Shown: positions 31,861 to 39,543 of the stretch, in pieces | How the letters are laid out: each line of letters starts with the position of its first letter | Position numbering within the stretch: the first letter of the stretch is position 1 | NCBI RefSeq assembly: GCF_024171895.1 | Contig: NZ_JAMTCQ010000008.1 | Location: 62,001 to 126,000 of the forward strand | DNA length: 64,000 bases | Direction: 5' to 3' | Source: Prauserella halophila | GTDB lineage: Bacteria > Actinomycetota > Actinomycetes > Mycobacteriales > Pseudonocardiaceae | Position numbers and translations under genes: made by a program | Notes under the pieces: generated by a model | The model's input: the letters and a program-made list of their open reading frames with translations, nothing else | The model's database searches: none | Told to the model about the DNA's origin: nothing

Positions 31861-32262
31861 GTGGCCGCCGACACCAGCGGGGCCACCACGCGCACCGTCA
31901 CGGCGCCCTCGGCGACGGCACCCTCGGCAGCGGCACCATCCGCTACCACCGACGTCTCCCCGACCGCCGACGCGGCGCGCGCGGAGGCCGTCCGCGCGCA
32001 GACCCGGGCCGACCGGGAGGAGTTCCTCACCGCGGGGCTCGTCCCGGTCGACTGCCACGCCTGTGCGACGACGGTGCTGGTCAAGAAGAACAGCCCGGAG
32101 CACACGAGCATCCAGTGGATCACCGACGCCGCGACGAGCTGTCCGGTGCTGGCCGAGCGGGTCGCGCACGGCACGCCTGCCGCACGCGCCGGCACGTGCG
32201 AGCGCCTGCGGGAGAGCATCACGGCCGCCGACCGGGACGGAGCATTCGGCCATGAGCAGTGA
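31861..32262 (+). CDS. Conserved small Cys-containing protein between kshA and kshB (Rv3527-like)
   Basis: 133 residues from GTG 31861, directly after the kshA stop. The first 45 residues are Ala/Thr/Ser-rich and low complexity. The conserved part has VDCHACATTVLVKKNSPEHT and two further Cys (TSCPVLAE, AGTCERLRES), five in all with CHAC as a metal-like knuckle. A protein of similar size and position follows kshA in mycobacteria. Function is unknown; sitting between a Rieske oxygenase and its reductase it could assist electron transfer or cluster assembly, which is inference only. It overlaps kshB by 11 bp. Confidence 0.75.
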   Translation: MAADTSGATTRTVTAPSATAPSAAAPSATTDVSPTADAARAEAVRAQTRADREEFLTAGLVPVDCHACATTVLVKKNSPEHTSIQWITDAATSCPVLAERVAHGTPAARAGTCERLRESITAADRDGAFGHEQ

Positions 32263-33379
32263 CGGCACAGTGCGGGTGCAGCGGCTGCGGGTAGCCGACG
32301 TGGTGGACGAGACCGCGGCGGCGCGGTCGATCGTGTTCGACGCGGAGCTGGACTACCGGCCCGGCCAGTTCCTCACCGTCCGCGTACCCGGGGACGAACG
32401 CGGGCCCGTGGCACGGTGCTACTCGCTGTCGAGCGCGCCGGACACCGGCCAGCGCCCGCAGGTGACGATCAAGCGCGACGGATACGCCTCGAACTGGCTG
32501 TGCGACCACATCGCCGCGGGCGACGAGCTCGACGTCCTGCCGGCCAGTGGTGTCTTCACCCCGGCCGACCTCGAAGCCGACCTCGCGCTGTTCGCGGGCG
32601 GCAGCGGCATCACCCCGGTGCTGTCGATCGTCCGGTCCGTGCTCGCCCACGGAACGGGTGCGATGACCCTGGTCTACGCCAACGCCGACGAACGGTCGGT
32701 GATCCTCGCGGGCGCGCTGCGTGACCTGGAGGAGGCGTATCCCGGCAGGCTCACCGTGGTGCACTGGCTCGAGACGCTGCAGGGGCTGCCGACGGCCGAG
32801 CGGCTGGCTACGATCGCCGAGCTGCTGGCCGGCCGCGAGACGTTCGTCTGCGGTCCCGCGCCGTACATGCGTGCGGTGGTCGCGGCGGCCAAGGCCGCGG
32901 GCACCCCACGGGCGCAGATCCACCGCGAGACGTTCGTCTCGCTCGGCGGCGACCCGTTCGCGGCCGCCGAACCGGCCACGGGCTCGCACACCGACGTCAC
33001 GACGGCGGACACACCGGGGGCGGCCGCCGATGACGACGACAGTGCCGTCGACGGCGGTGCCGTCGACACCGGAGGCGGCGGCGCCGGGGACGAGGCCGGC
33101 ACCGCGCCCGCGCGGGTGACCGTCGACCTCGACGGCACGAGCTCGCACCACGCCTGGCCGCGCGGCGCCAAGCTGCTCGACGTCCTGTTGGACGCGGGCC
33201 GGGACGCGCCGTACTCGTGCCGCGAAGGCCAGTGCAGCGCCTGCGCGTGCCGGGTCACCGCCGGCGAGGTGAAGATGCTGCACAACGAGGTGCTCGACTC
33301 CGACGACCTCGCCGACGGCATCGTGCTCGCCTGTCAGTCCCTGCCACTCACCGACGACGTGTCGATCAGCTACGAGTAG
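32252..33379 (+). CDS. kshB: 3-ketosteroid 9-alpha-hydroxylase reductase KshB
   Basis: 375 residues from ATG 32252. FAD domain (CYSLSSAPD), NAD domain (LFAGGSGITPVLSIV, FVCGPAPYM) and a C-terminal plant-type 2Fe-2S ferredoxin domain with the ligand pattern SCREGQCSAC and VLACQS. A long acidic Ala/Asp/Gly linker (about residues 245-290) separates the ferredoxin domain, longer than in mycobacterial KshB (about 350 residues). It passes electrons from NADH to KshA. Confidence 0.93.
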   Translation: MSSDGTVRVQRLRVADVVDETAAARSIVFDAELDYRPGQFLTVRVPGDERGPVARCYSLSSAPDTGQRPQVTIKRDGYASNWLCDHIAAGDELDVLPASGVFTPADLEADLALFAGGSGITPVLSIVRSVLAHGTGAMTLVYANADERSVILAGALRDLEEAYPGRLTVVHWLETLQGLPTAERLATIAELLAGRETFVCGPAPYMRAVVAAAKAAGTPRAQIHRETFVSLGGDPFAAAEPATGSHTDVTTADTPGAAADDDDSAVDGGAVDTGGGGAGDEAGTAPARVTVDLDGTSSHHAWPRGAKLLDVLLDAGRDAPYSCREGQCSACACRVTAGEVKMLHNEVLDSDDLADGIVLACQSLPLTDDVSISYE

Positions 33380-33389
33380 GAGCCACTCC

Positions 33390-34250
33390 GTGCCCATCGA
33401 TCCCGACCGCGCGATCGGCGCCGACCTCGGCGAGACCACGTTCGCGTGGAGCGCCTCCGACGTGCTGCTGTACCACCTGGCACTCGGCGCGGGGTCGGCG
33501 CCGACCGACCCCCGCGAACTCCGCTACGCCACCGAACGCGACCTGCGGGTGCTGCCGACGTTCGCCACCGTCGCCGCCACGATCCGTGCCACCGAACCAC
33601 CCGAGGTGCGATTCCCCGGCATCGACATCGACCTCGCGAAGGTCGTGCACGGGACGCAGCGGGTCGCCGCACACCGGCCGCTTCCCGTGTCCGGCACGGC
33701 GACCGCGCGCAGCCGCATCGCCGACGTGCTCGACAAGGGCACGGCCGCGGTGATCGTCCAGGAGACCGAGGTCACCGACGACTCGGGGGATCCCTTGTGG
33801 ACGGCGCGATCGAGTATCTTCGCCCGCGGCGAAGGCGGTTTCGGCGGTCACCGCGGCGAATCGGCCCGCCTCGCACCGCCGGAGCGTGATCCGGACCTGG
33901 TCGCCGACGTGCCGACGCTGCCCCAACAGGCGCTGCTGTACCGGCTGTGCGGCGACCGCAACCCGCTCCACTCGGACCCCGAGTTCGCCCGCGGAGCGGG
34001 TTTCGACGCACCCATCCTGCACGGCCTGTGCACCTACGGACTCGTCGCCAAGGCCGTCACGGACGCGGCGCTGGACGGCGACGTGACGCGCGTCGGCTCG
34101 TGGTCGGCGACGTTCGCCGGCATCGTGGTGCCCGGCGAGACACTGCGGGTGCGGATCTGGCGCGAGGACGGCCGGCTGCTCGTCACGGCGACGTCGCTCG
34201 ACCGCGACGAGGCACCCGTGCTCTCCGACGCCGTGCTCGATCCCGCCTGA
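33390..34250 (+). CDS. MaoC-like 2-enoyl-CoA hydratase (ChsH3/Rv3538-type)
   Basis: 286 residues from GTG 33390, the double hot-dog form: an N-terminal degenerate half and a C-terminal half with the hydratase-2 motif GDRNPLHSDPEFARGAGFDAPILHG that carries the catalytic Asp/His pair. Such R-specific hydratases hydrate trans-2-enoyl-CoA steroid intermediates. It follows kshB by 10 bp, in the same operon. Length and motif match Rv3538; naming it chsH3 is inference. Confidence 0.87.
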   Translation: MPIDPDRAIGADLGETTFAWSASDVLLYHLALGAGSAPTDPRELRYATERDLRVLPTFATVAATIRATEPPEVRFPGIDIDLAKVVHGTQRVAAHRPLPVSGTATARSRIADVLDKGTAAVIVQETEVTDDSGDPLWTARSSIFARGEGGFGGHRGESARLAPPERDPDLVADVPTLPQQALLYRLCGDRNPLHSDPEFARGAGFDAPILHGLCTYGLVAKAVTDAALDGDVTRVGSWSATFAGIVVPGETLRVRIWREDGRLLVTATSLDRDEAPVLSDAVLDPA

Positions 34251-34261
34251 CCGCTCCCCTC

Positions 34262-34386
34262 GCAGAACACGCCGGCCTGGGCGCAGGACACGCGGGCCCG
34301 AGTGCAGAACACGCGCGAGGAGGCAGTCGCGCGGCAGCGCGGCGTTGAGGGGAGGTGGTCGGGCGACGGGCGGGCGCAGGACACGC
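34262..34386. repeat. Four-copy GCAGRACACGC intergenic repeat
   Basis: Copies at 34262-34272, 34283-34293, 34304-34314 (spaced exactly 21 bp) and 34376-34386, alternating GCAGAACACGC and GCAGGACACGC. A fifth copy forms the stem of the terminator at 23251. All lie between convergent genes. Confidence 0.85.
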
Positions 34387-34391
34387 GCGGG

Positions 34392-35567
34392 TCAGGGCAC
34401 GGTGAGGACCAGGCCGCTGGTCGGCACGCCGGTTCCGGCGGTGACCAGCGCGGTCTCGGCACCCGCCACCTGGTTGGCCGCGGTGCCCCGCAGCTGGCGC
34501 ACCGCCTCGGCGATGCCGTTCATCCCGTGGATGTAGGCCTCGCCCAGCTGCCCGCCGTGCGGGTTCAGCGGCAGCTGCCCGTCCAGGTCGAGTCTGCCGT
34601 CGGCGACGAAGTCCTTCGCCTCGCCGCGGCCGCAGAACCCCAGTTCCTCCAGCTGCATCAGCACGTACGGAGTGAAGTGGTCGTACAGCACGGCGACGTC
34701 CACATCCGACGTCGTACGGCCCGACTGCCGCCACAGCTGGCGCCCGACGACACCCATCTCGGGCAGCCCGGCGAGGTCGTCGCGGTAGTAGCTGGTCATG
34801 ACGTACTGGTCCGGGCCGCTCCCCTGGGCCGCTCCGGCGATGACCGCGGGCGGCCTGCGCAGGTCGCGGGCCCGCTCGGCGCTCGTCACGACCAGCGCGA
34901 CGCCGCCGTCGCTCTCCTGGCAGCAGTCCAGCAGGTGCAGCGGTTCGGCCACCCATCTGGAGGCCTGGTGGTCGGCGAGCGTGATCGGCTTGCCGTGGAA
35001 CCACGCGTGCGGGTTGGTCGCGGCGCGGGCGCGTGCGGTGACGGCGATCCTGCCGAAGTCCTCGCTGCTGGCGCCGTAGTCGTGCAGGTAGCGCTGGGCC
35101 ACCATCGCGACGGTGGCCGCGGGCGTCGCCAGGCCCGCCGGGTAGTGGTACCCGTTGTCCACGCCCGACGTGTTCGCCTGTTGCGCGACCGACGAGGACA
35201 CCTGCCCGAATCGGCTGCCGGACCGCTCGTTGAAGGCGCGGTAGGCCACGACGACGTCGGCCATCCCGGTCGCGACGGCCATCGCGGCCTGCTGCACGGT
35301 CGCGGCGGCCGCACCGCCGCCGTAGTGGATGCGGCTGAAGAACGTCAGCTCGGGAATGCCCAGCTCCCGCGCGAGCGCGATCTCCGCGTTGCCGTCCATC
35401 GTGAACGTCACCAGACCGTCCACGTCGGATGCGGACAGCCCCGCGTCGGCGAGCGCCGCCGAGACGCACTCGGTCGCCAGCCGCAGTTCCGTACGGCCGG
35501 AGTCCTTGGAGAACTCGGTCGCGCCGATGCCGGCGATCGCCGCCTCACCACCGATTCCGCCGGTCAT
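34392..35567 (-). CDS. ltp2: Steroid C17 side-chain aldolase Ltp2
   Basis: 391 residues from ATG 35567. Thiolase-fold protein without the nucleophilic Cys: IAGIGATEFSKDSGRTE, IHYGGGAAAATVQQAA at the active-site helix, NERSGSRFG, LNPHGGQLGEAYIHG. Ltp2 with the DUF35 domain of ChsH2 performs the retro-aldol cleavage of 17-hydroxy-3-oxo-4-pregnene-20-carboxyl-CoA into androstenedione and propionyl-CoA. Last gene of the igr-type operon; each gene overlaps its neighbour by 1-4 bases. Confidence 0.93.
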   Translation of the reverse strand: MTGGIGGEAAIAGIGATEFSKDSGRTELRLATECVSAALADAGLSASDVDGLVTFTMDGNAEIALARELGIPELTFFSRIHYGGGAAAATVQQAAMAVATGMADVVVAYRAFNERSGSRFGQVSSSVAQQANTSGVDNGYHYPAGLATPAATVAMVAQRYLHDYGASSEDFGRIAVTARARAATNPHAWFHGKPITLADHQASRWVAEPLHLLDCCQESDGGVALVVTSAERARDLRRPPAVIAGAAQGSGPDQYVMTSYYRDDLAGLPEMGVVGRQLWRQSGRTTSDVDVAVLYDHFTPYVLMQLEELGFCGRGEAKDFVADGRLDLDGQLPLNPHGGQLGEAYIHGMNGIAEAVRQLRGTAANQVAGAETALVTAGTGVPTSGLVLTVP

Positions 35568-35953
35568 GCCGTCACCTCGATCCGTACCGTCGCCGACACG
35601 TGCTCGCCCAGACTGTCCGTACCGGACACCGACACGGTCACCTCGTCGCCGTCGACCTCCGCGACGCGGCCGGTGAAGGTCAGCTCGTCGCCCGCGTAGC
35701 ACGGCACACCGAGCCGGAGGTCGACCGACCGGACCAGCGCATCGGGTCCGGCCCAGTCGGTGACGAACCGCTGCACGAGGCCCGTGTCGGTGAGGATGTT
35801 CAGAAAGATGTCCTGCGACCCCCGGGCCACGGCGGCGTCCCGGTCGTGGTGCACGTCCTGGAAGTCCCGCGTGGCCAGTGCCGAGGCGACCACGAACGTC
35901 GGCGTGGCCTCGACGGTCAACGGTGGCAGCTCCGTACCCGCGGTGATGGTCAT
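35564..35953 (-). CDS. chsH1: MaoC-like hydratase subunit ChsH1
   Basis: 129 residues from ATG 35953, identical in length to the mycobacterial protein; this start overlaps the chsH2 stop (ATGA), preferred over the upstream ATG 35968 inside chsH2. Single hot-dog domain with DFQDVHHDRDAAVARGSQDIFLN, the hydratase-2 type catalytic segment. It provides the active site of the ChsH1-ChsH2 heterotetramer that hydrates 3-oxo-4,17-pregnadiene-20-carboxyl-CoA. Confidence 0.93.
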   Translation of the reverse strand: MTITAGTELPPLTVEATPTFVVASALATRDFQDVHHDRDAAVARGSQDIFLNILTDTGLVQRFVTDWAGPDALVRSVDLRLGVPCYAGDELTFTGRVAEVDGDEVTVSVSGTDSLGEHVSATVRIEVTA

Positions 35954-36936
35954 GACCGCACCGTCCATGCCGGCAGCGTCAGATCGTCGTCGATCCGGTC
36001 GAAGCTCGCCGCCACGGCCAGTCCGATGTGGACCTCGTCGGGATCCACGTCGTGCAGCTCGCCGAGCACCCGCACCCCCTCGTCCAGTTCGACCAGTGCG
36101 AGCACGAACGGCAGGCGCTTGCCGGGCACCGGCGGGTGGTGATGGACCAGGAAGCTGTACACCGTTCCGGTGCCGGCCGCGACGACGTAGTCCGGTTCGG
36201 CCTCCAGGTCACCGTCCGGGGGCATCGGCCCCGGCGGGTGCCGGAGCGTCCCGCCCCAGCGCTGGATCCGCAGCTCCCCGTCGCGCAGGCCTTCCCAGAA
36301 GAACGCATTGTCCCGGGTCACGACCGGGCGCAGCACCGGCGCGGCGTCGGCAGTCCTCGTGCCGTCGTCGGAGTTCCCGGGATCCTGCGGCTCCGGCGGG
36401 CGGAACTTGAGGATGCGGAACGTCATCTCCGCCACCGCCTCGTCCCCGACGTACCAGGTCGTGCGGGTGGTGACGAACCAGCCGTCGCCGAGCGCGGTCC
36501 GTTTCGGCCCGACGACGCCCTCCAGCACCGCCGACGCGGCGACGTGCTCGCCGGGGCGCAGATAGCGGTGGTAGGTCTGCGTGGAATTCGTCGCCACGAC
36601 CGAGGTGTATCCCGCCTCGTCGAGCAGCTCGGTCATGCGGCGGAGCGGATCGTCGTCCGGGCGCGCCCCGTGCAGCCCGCGCATCGTCCACACCTGGGTC
36701 ATCGCGGGCGGGGCGACGAGCTCGCCGTGCACGGACGCGGCCGCGGCGGCCGGATCCGTGTACACCGGATTCGCGTCGCCGATCGCCTCGACCCAGTTGT
36801 TGATCATGGCCTGGTTCACCGGATCCCGCGCCGGATCAGGGGCCGAGGCCCCTGCCCCGGCGATCTCGCGCGCGGCCTCCTCGATGCGCCGGCCGGCGTC
36901 GGTGGCTGTGCTCCGGCCGTCCGTCGCCGCCGTCAT
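35950..36936 (-). CDS. chsH2: MaoC/DUF35 fusion hydratase subunit ChsH2
   Basis: 328 residues. Residues about 30-190 are a MaoC-like hot-dog (INNWVEAIGDANPVYTDP), residues about 210-328 a DUF35 domain. In the DUF35 knuckle (RIQRWGGTLRHPPGPMPPDG) no Cys remains, so a structural zinc is unlikely. The DUF35 part is known to bind and activate Ltp2, giving a hydratase-aldolase complex in which the product is passed on. Overlaps chsE2 and chsH1 by four bases each. Confidence 0.93.
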   Translation of the reverse strand: MTAATDGRSTATDAGRRIEEAAREIAGAGASAPDPARDPVNQAMINNWVEAIGDANPVYTDPAAAAASVHGELVAPPAMTQVWTMRGLHGARPDDDPLRRMTELLDEAGYTSVVATNSTQTYHRYLRPGEHVAASAVLEGVVGPKRTALGDGWFVTTRTTWYVGDEAVAEMTFRILKFRPPEPQDPGNSDDGTRTADAAPVLRPVVTRDNAFFWEGLRDGELRIQRWGGTLRHPPGPMPPDGDLEAEPDYVVAAGTGTVYSFLVHHHPPVPGKRLPFVLALVELDEGVRVLGELHDVDPDEVHIGLAVAASFDRIDDDLTLPAWTVRS

Positions 36937-38114
36937 CGCGGCACCCTCGGCAGCCCCAGCCCGAACTGGGCGATCAGTTCCCGTTGGATCTCGTTCACTC
37001 CGCCTCCGAACGTGAGCACGGTGTTGCGTTTCGTCAGCGTGTCCAGCCAGTCGGCGAGCTCGGCCGTGTCCGGATCGGACGGATCACCGTGCCTGCCGAC
37101 GACCTCCTCGAGCAGCCTGCTCACCCGTTGATGCCGGTCGGACGAGAGCACCTTCGTGGCCGAGGCGTCCGCCACCGATCCGGGTTCGGACACGGCGACC
37201 TGCCAGTTCAGCAGTTCGTTGATCCGCATGAGTGCGTAGACCTCACCGAGCGCCCTGCGCACGTCGGGCAGCTCCGGCAGCGGCGTCCCGTCGGGGCTCG
37301 TCCGTCCGGCCGCCCACTCGCGCACCCGGTCGTAGAGTCCGCCGATCCGGCCCGCGGGTCCGAGCATGACGCGCTCGTGGTTGAGCTGGGTCGTGATGAG
37401 CTTCCACCCCGCGTTCTCCTCGCCCACCAGCATCGAGGCCGGAACCCGCACGTCCGAGTAGTACGTCGCGTTGACGTGGTGCGCACCGTCACAGGTGATG
37501 ATCGGCGTCCACGAATAGCCCGGATCGGAGGTGTCGACGACGAGGATCGAGATGCCCTGGTGCCGCCGCCGGTTCTCGTCCGACAGCGTGGCGGGATCCG
37601 TGCGGACCGCGAGCCAGATGTGATCGGCGTCGTGGCCGCCCGTGGTGAAGATCTTCTGCCCGTTGACCACATAGGACTCGCCGTCGCGGATCGCCGTGGT
37701 GCGCAGCGCCGCCAGGTCGGTGCCCGCCTCGGGCTCGCTGTAGCCGATGGCGAAGTGGACCTCGCCGGCCAGGATCGCGGGCAGGAACCGGCGTTTCTGT
37801 TCCTCGGTGCCGAACCGCTGCAGGGTCGGCCCGACGGTCTGCAGCGTCACCGACGGCAGCTGCACGTCGGCGCGCGCGGCCTCGTCGGCGAAGATGTGCT
37901 GTTCGACCGGCCCGAGGCCCAGGCCGCCGTACTCCTTCGGCCAGCCCACACCGAGCCACCCGTCCCGGCCCATGCGGCGCACGACCTCGCGGTAGGTCGG
38001 CCCGTGCCGCTCGGTGAGCAGCAGCGTGCGTTCCTCCGGCGTGACGAGCCCGGCGAAGTAGTGGCGCAGCTCGTCCCGCAGCCGTTCCTGCTGTCCGGTG
38101 AGCGCGATGTCCAT
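36933..38114 (-). CDS. chsE2: Steroid acyl-CoA dehydrogenase subunit ChsE2 (FadE29)
   Basis: 393 residues. ACAD fold: HFAIGYSEPEAGTDLAALRTTA (FAD-binding Ser/Thr), INGQK-like VNGQKIFTTGGHDADH, and LLNWQVA with the C-terminal TFGGGVNEIQRELIAQFGLGLPR. ChsE1-ChsE2 is an alpha2beta2 enzyme that dehydrogenates the three-carbon side chain of 3-oxo-4-pregnene-20-carboxyl-CoA. ChsE2 normally holds the catalytic Glu; the heterotetramer splits the FAD site between subunits. Overlaps chsE1 by one base (TGATG). Confidence 0.93.
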   Translation of the reverse strand: MDIALTGQQERLRDELRHYFAGLVTPEERTLLLTERHGPTYREVVRRMGRDGWLGVGWPKEYGGLGLGPVEQHIFADEAARADVQLPSVTLQTVGPTLQRFGTEEQKRRFLPAILAGEVHFAIGYSEPEAGTDLAALRTTAIRDGESYVVNGQKIFTTGGHDADHIWLAVRTDPATLSDENRRRHQGISILVVDTSDPGYSWTPIITCDGAHHVNATYYSDVRVPASMLVGEENAGWKLITTQLNHERVMLGPAGRIGGLYDRVREWAAGRTSPDGTPLPELPDVRRALGEVYALMRINELLNWQVAVSEPGSVADASATKVLSSDRHQRVSRLLEEVVGRHGDPSDPDTAELADWLDTLTKRNTVLTFGGGVNEIQRELIAQFGLGLPRVPR

Positions 38115-39301
38115 CAGGCGACACCTCCCGTGAGCGCACCGACCCGGTCGAGCCGCACCGACATCCCGCCGATGCCGCGGACCAGGTCTTTCAGCAGCGA
38201 CGAGTACCGGTGCAGCGGATACGTCTCGTCGAGGCCGATCCCGCCGTGCAGGTGGTGGCACGTGGCCATCGCCGGGGGCGCCTGCTCGGCGAGCCAGTAG
38301 GCCGCGACGTCGAGGTCGGCGTCGGCGCCGCGCCCCGTACCGAGCCGCCAGGCCGCCGACTCGGCCGCCAGATGCACCGTGCGCGCGGCGACGTAGACGT
38401 CCGCGACCTGCTGCGCGACGGCCTGGAACGTGGCCAGCGGGCGGCCGAACTGCTCGCGGGTCGTCAGGTGCGCCGTGGTGAGCCCGAGCGCTCCGGCGAG
38501 CAGTCCGTCACCGAACGCGGCGGCCCCCGCGAGTGCGTACCGGTGCAGCACGCGCACCGCGTCGTCCGGTCTCCCGGGATCATCGGGGCGCCCCGGGCTC
38601 CGGGGGTCGTCCAGCGGCGGCCCCGTCTCGACGCCGTCGAGCCGCAGACTCGCCTCCGGCGTGCCCGACGCCGTGGGCGCCGGGGTGACGTGCACGCCGG
38701 GCGCCGACGGGTCGAGCAGGAACACGCCCCTGCCGCCCTCGGCGAGCGTGGCCGGCACGAGGATCCGCTCCGCCTCGGCGGCCAGCGGCACCGCGGTCTT
38801 CACCCCGTCGAGCCGCCACGTCCCGGACCCGGCCGTCTCCCTGGTCGCCGTCTCCCTGGTCGCCGTCGCGGTGGTGGCCGTCGCGGTGGTCGCGGGGTGT
38901 TCGGCCATCGGGGACGAGGGTTCGTGCAGCGCGGCGGTCAGCAGCGCATCCCCCGCCGACACCGCCCGCAGCAGCTCGGCGCACCGCTCCGCCGCTCCGA
39001 GGTGCACGAGTGGCGCCAGGCCGAGTGCCAGCGTCGCCCATGCGGGTGCGGGCGAGCCGGCGCGGCCGACCTCCCGCACGACGGCGGCCGTCTCCGCGGC
39101 ACCGAGCCCGTCCCCGCCGAGTGATTCCGGCACGGCGAGGGCGAGCAGCCCGGCCTCGGCCAGTCCGCGCCACGCCTCCGCCCCGCGCCACGCCTCCGCG
39201 GCGCCCGCAGCACCGCCGTCGTTCCCACCTGCGGCCCGGGCCAGCACGCCCGCCGCGAGTTCGGCGGCGGCACGCTGCGTCTCGTCCGGAGTGAAATCCA
39301 C
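38114..39301 (-). CDS. chsE1: Steroid acyl-CoA dehydrogenase subunit ChsE1 (FadE28)
   Basis: 395 residues, first gene of the igr-type operon, behind a perfect KstR site. ACAD-like, with REQFGRPLATFQAVAQQVAD and HHLHGGIGLDETYPLHRYSS near the C-terminus. The middle is inflated by low-complexity insertions: repeated ATTATATRETATRET (two pairs of 15-bp tandem copies at 38835-38894) and an AEAWRG duplication near residue 37. Mycobacterial FadE28 is about 340 residues, so the extra length is explained by these expansions. The partner and reaction are as for ChsE2. Confidence 0.92.
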   Translation of the reverse strand: MDFTPDETQRAAAELAAGVLARAAGGNDGGAAGAAEAWRGAEAWRGLAEAGLLALAVPESLGGDGLGAAETAAVVREVGRAGSPAPAWATLALGLAPLVHLGAAERCAELLRAVSAGDALLTAALHEPSSPMAEHPATTATATTATATRETATRETAGSGTWRLDGVKTAVPLAAEAERILVPATLAEGGRGVFLLDPSAPGVHVTPAPTASGTPEASLRLDGVETGPPLDDPRSPGRPDDPGRPDDAVRVLHRYALAGAAAFGDGLLAGALGLTTAHLTTREQFGRPLATFQAVAQQVADVYVAARTVHLAAESAAWRLGTGRGADADLDVAAYWLAEQAPPAMATCHHLHGGIGLDETYPLHRYSSLLKDLVRGIGGMSVRLDRVGALTGGVA

Positions 39302-39425
39302 GCGACTCCTTCGTCCAGCGTTCGTCCAGCGCTGCGGCGGCGTCGCCGGCCCTGCGGCACCGCCGCATCACCGCAGAACCGCACCCCACGGCGAGGTGAC
39401 CCGCCGGTTCGATACCGCCAATATT

Positions 39426-39439
39426 TGCAACATGTTCTA
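39426..39439. promoter_or_regulatory. KstR operator (perfect) between chsE1 and the esterase
   Basis: TGCAACATGTTCTA matches all fixed bases of TNNAACNNGTTNNA; 125 bp before chsE1 and about 105 bp before the divergent esterase gene. Confidence 0.88.
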
Positions 39440-39543
39440 GTTTGCTGGATGGGTGCACCCAGTGGCAAGGACATCACCGGAATTCGGAAGGGGAACCGGT
39501 TCTCGATACGGGCCGGGTCCGGATCGGCGGATACGCTGGCCGC

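Noticed and set aside
34262-34386. Spaced GCAGRACACGC copies considered as CRISPR or KstR operators
   Set aside because: Repeats are 11 bp with about 10-bp gaps and no cas genes; they lack the AAC-N2-GTT core.
35954-35968. Upstream ATG for ChsH1
   Set aside because: ATG 35953 overlaps the chsH2 stop and gives the 129-residue length of the mycobacterial protein.
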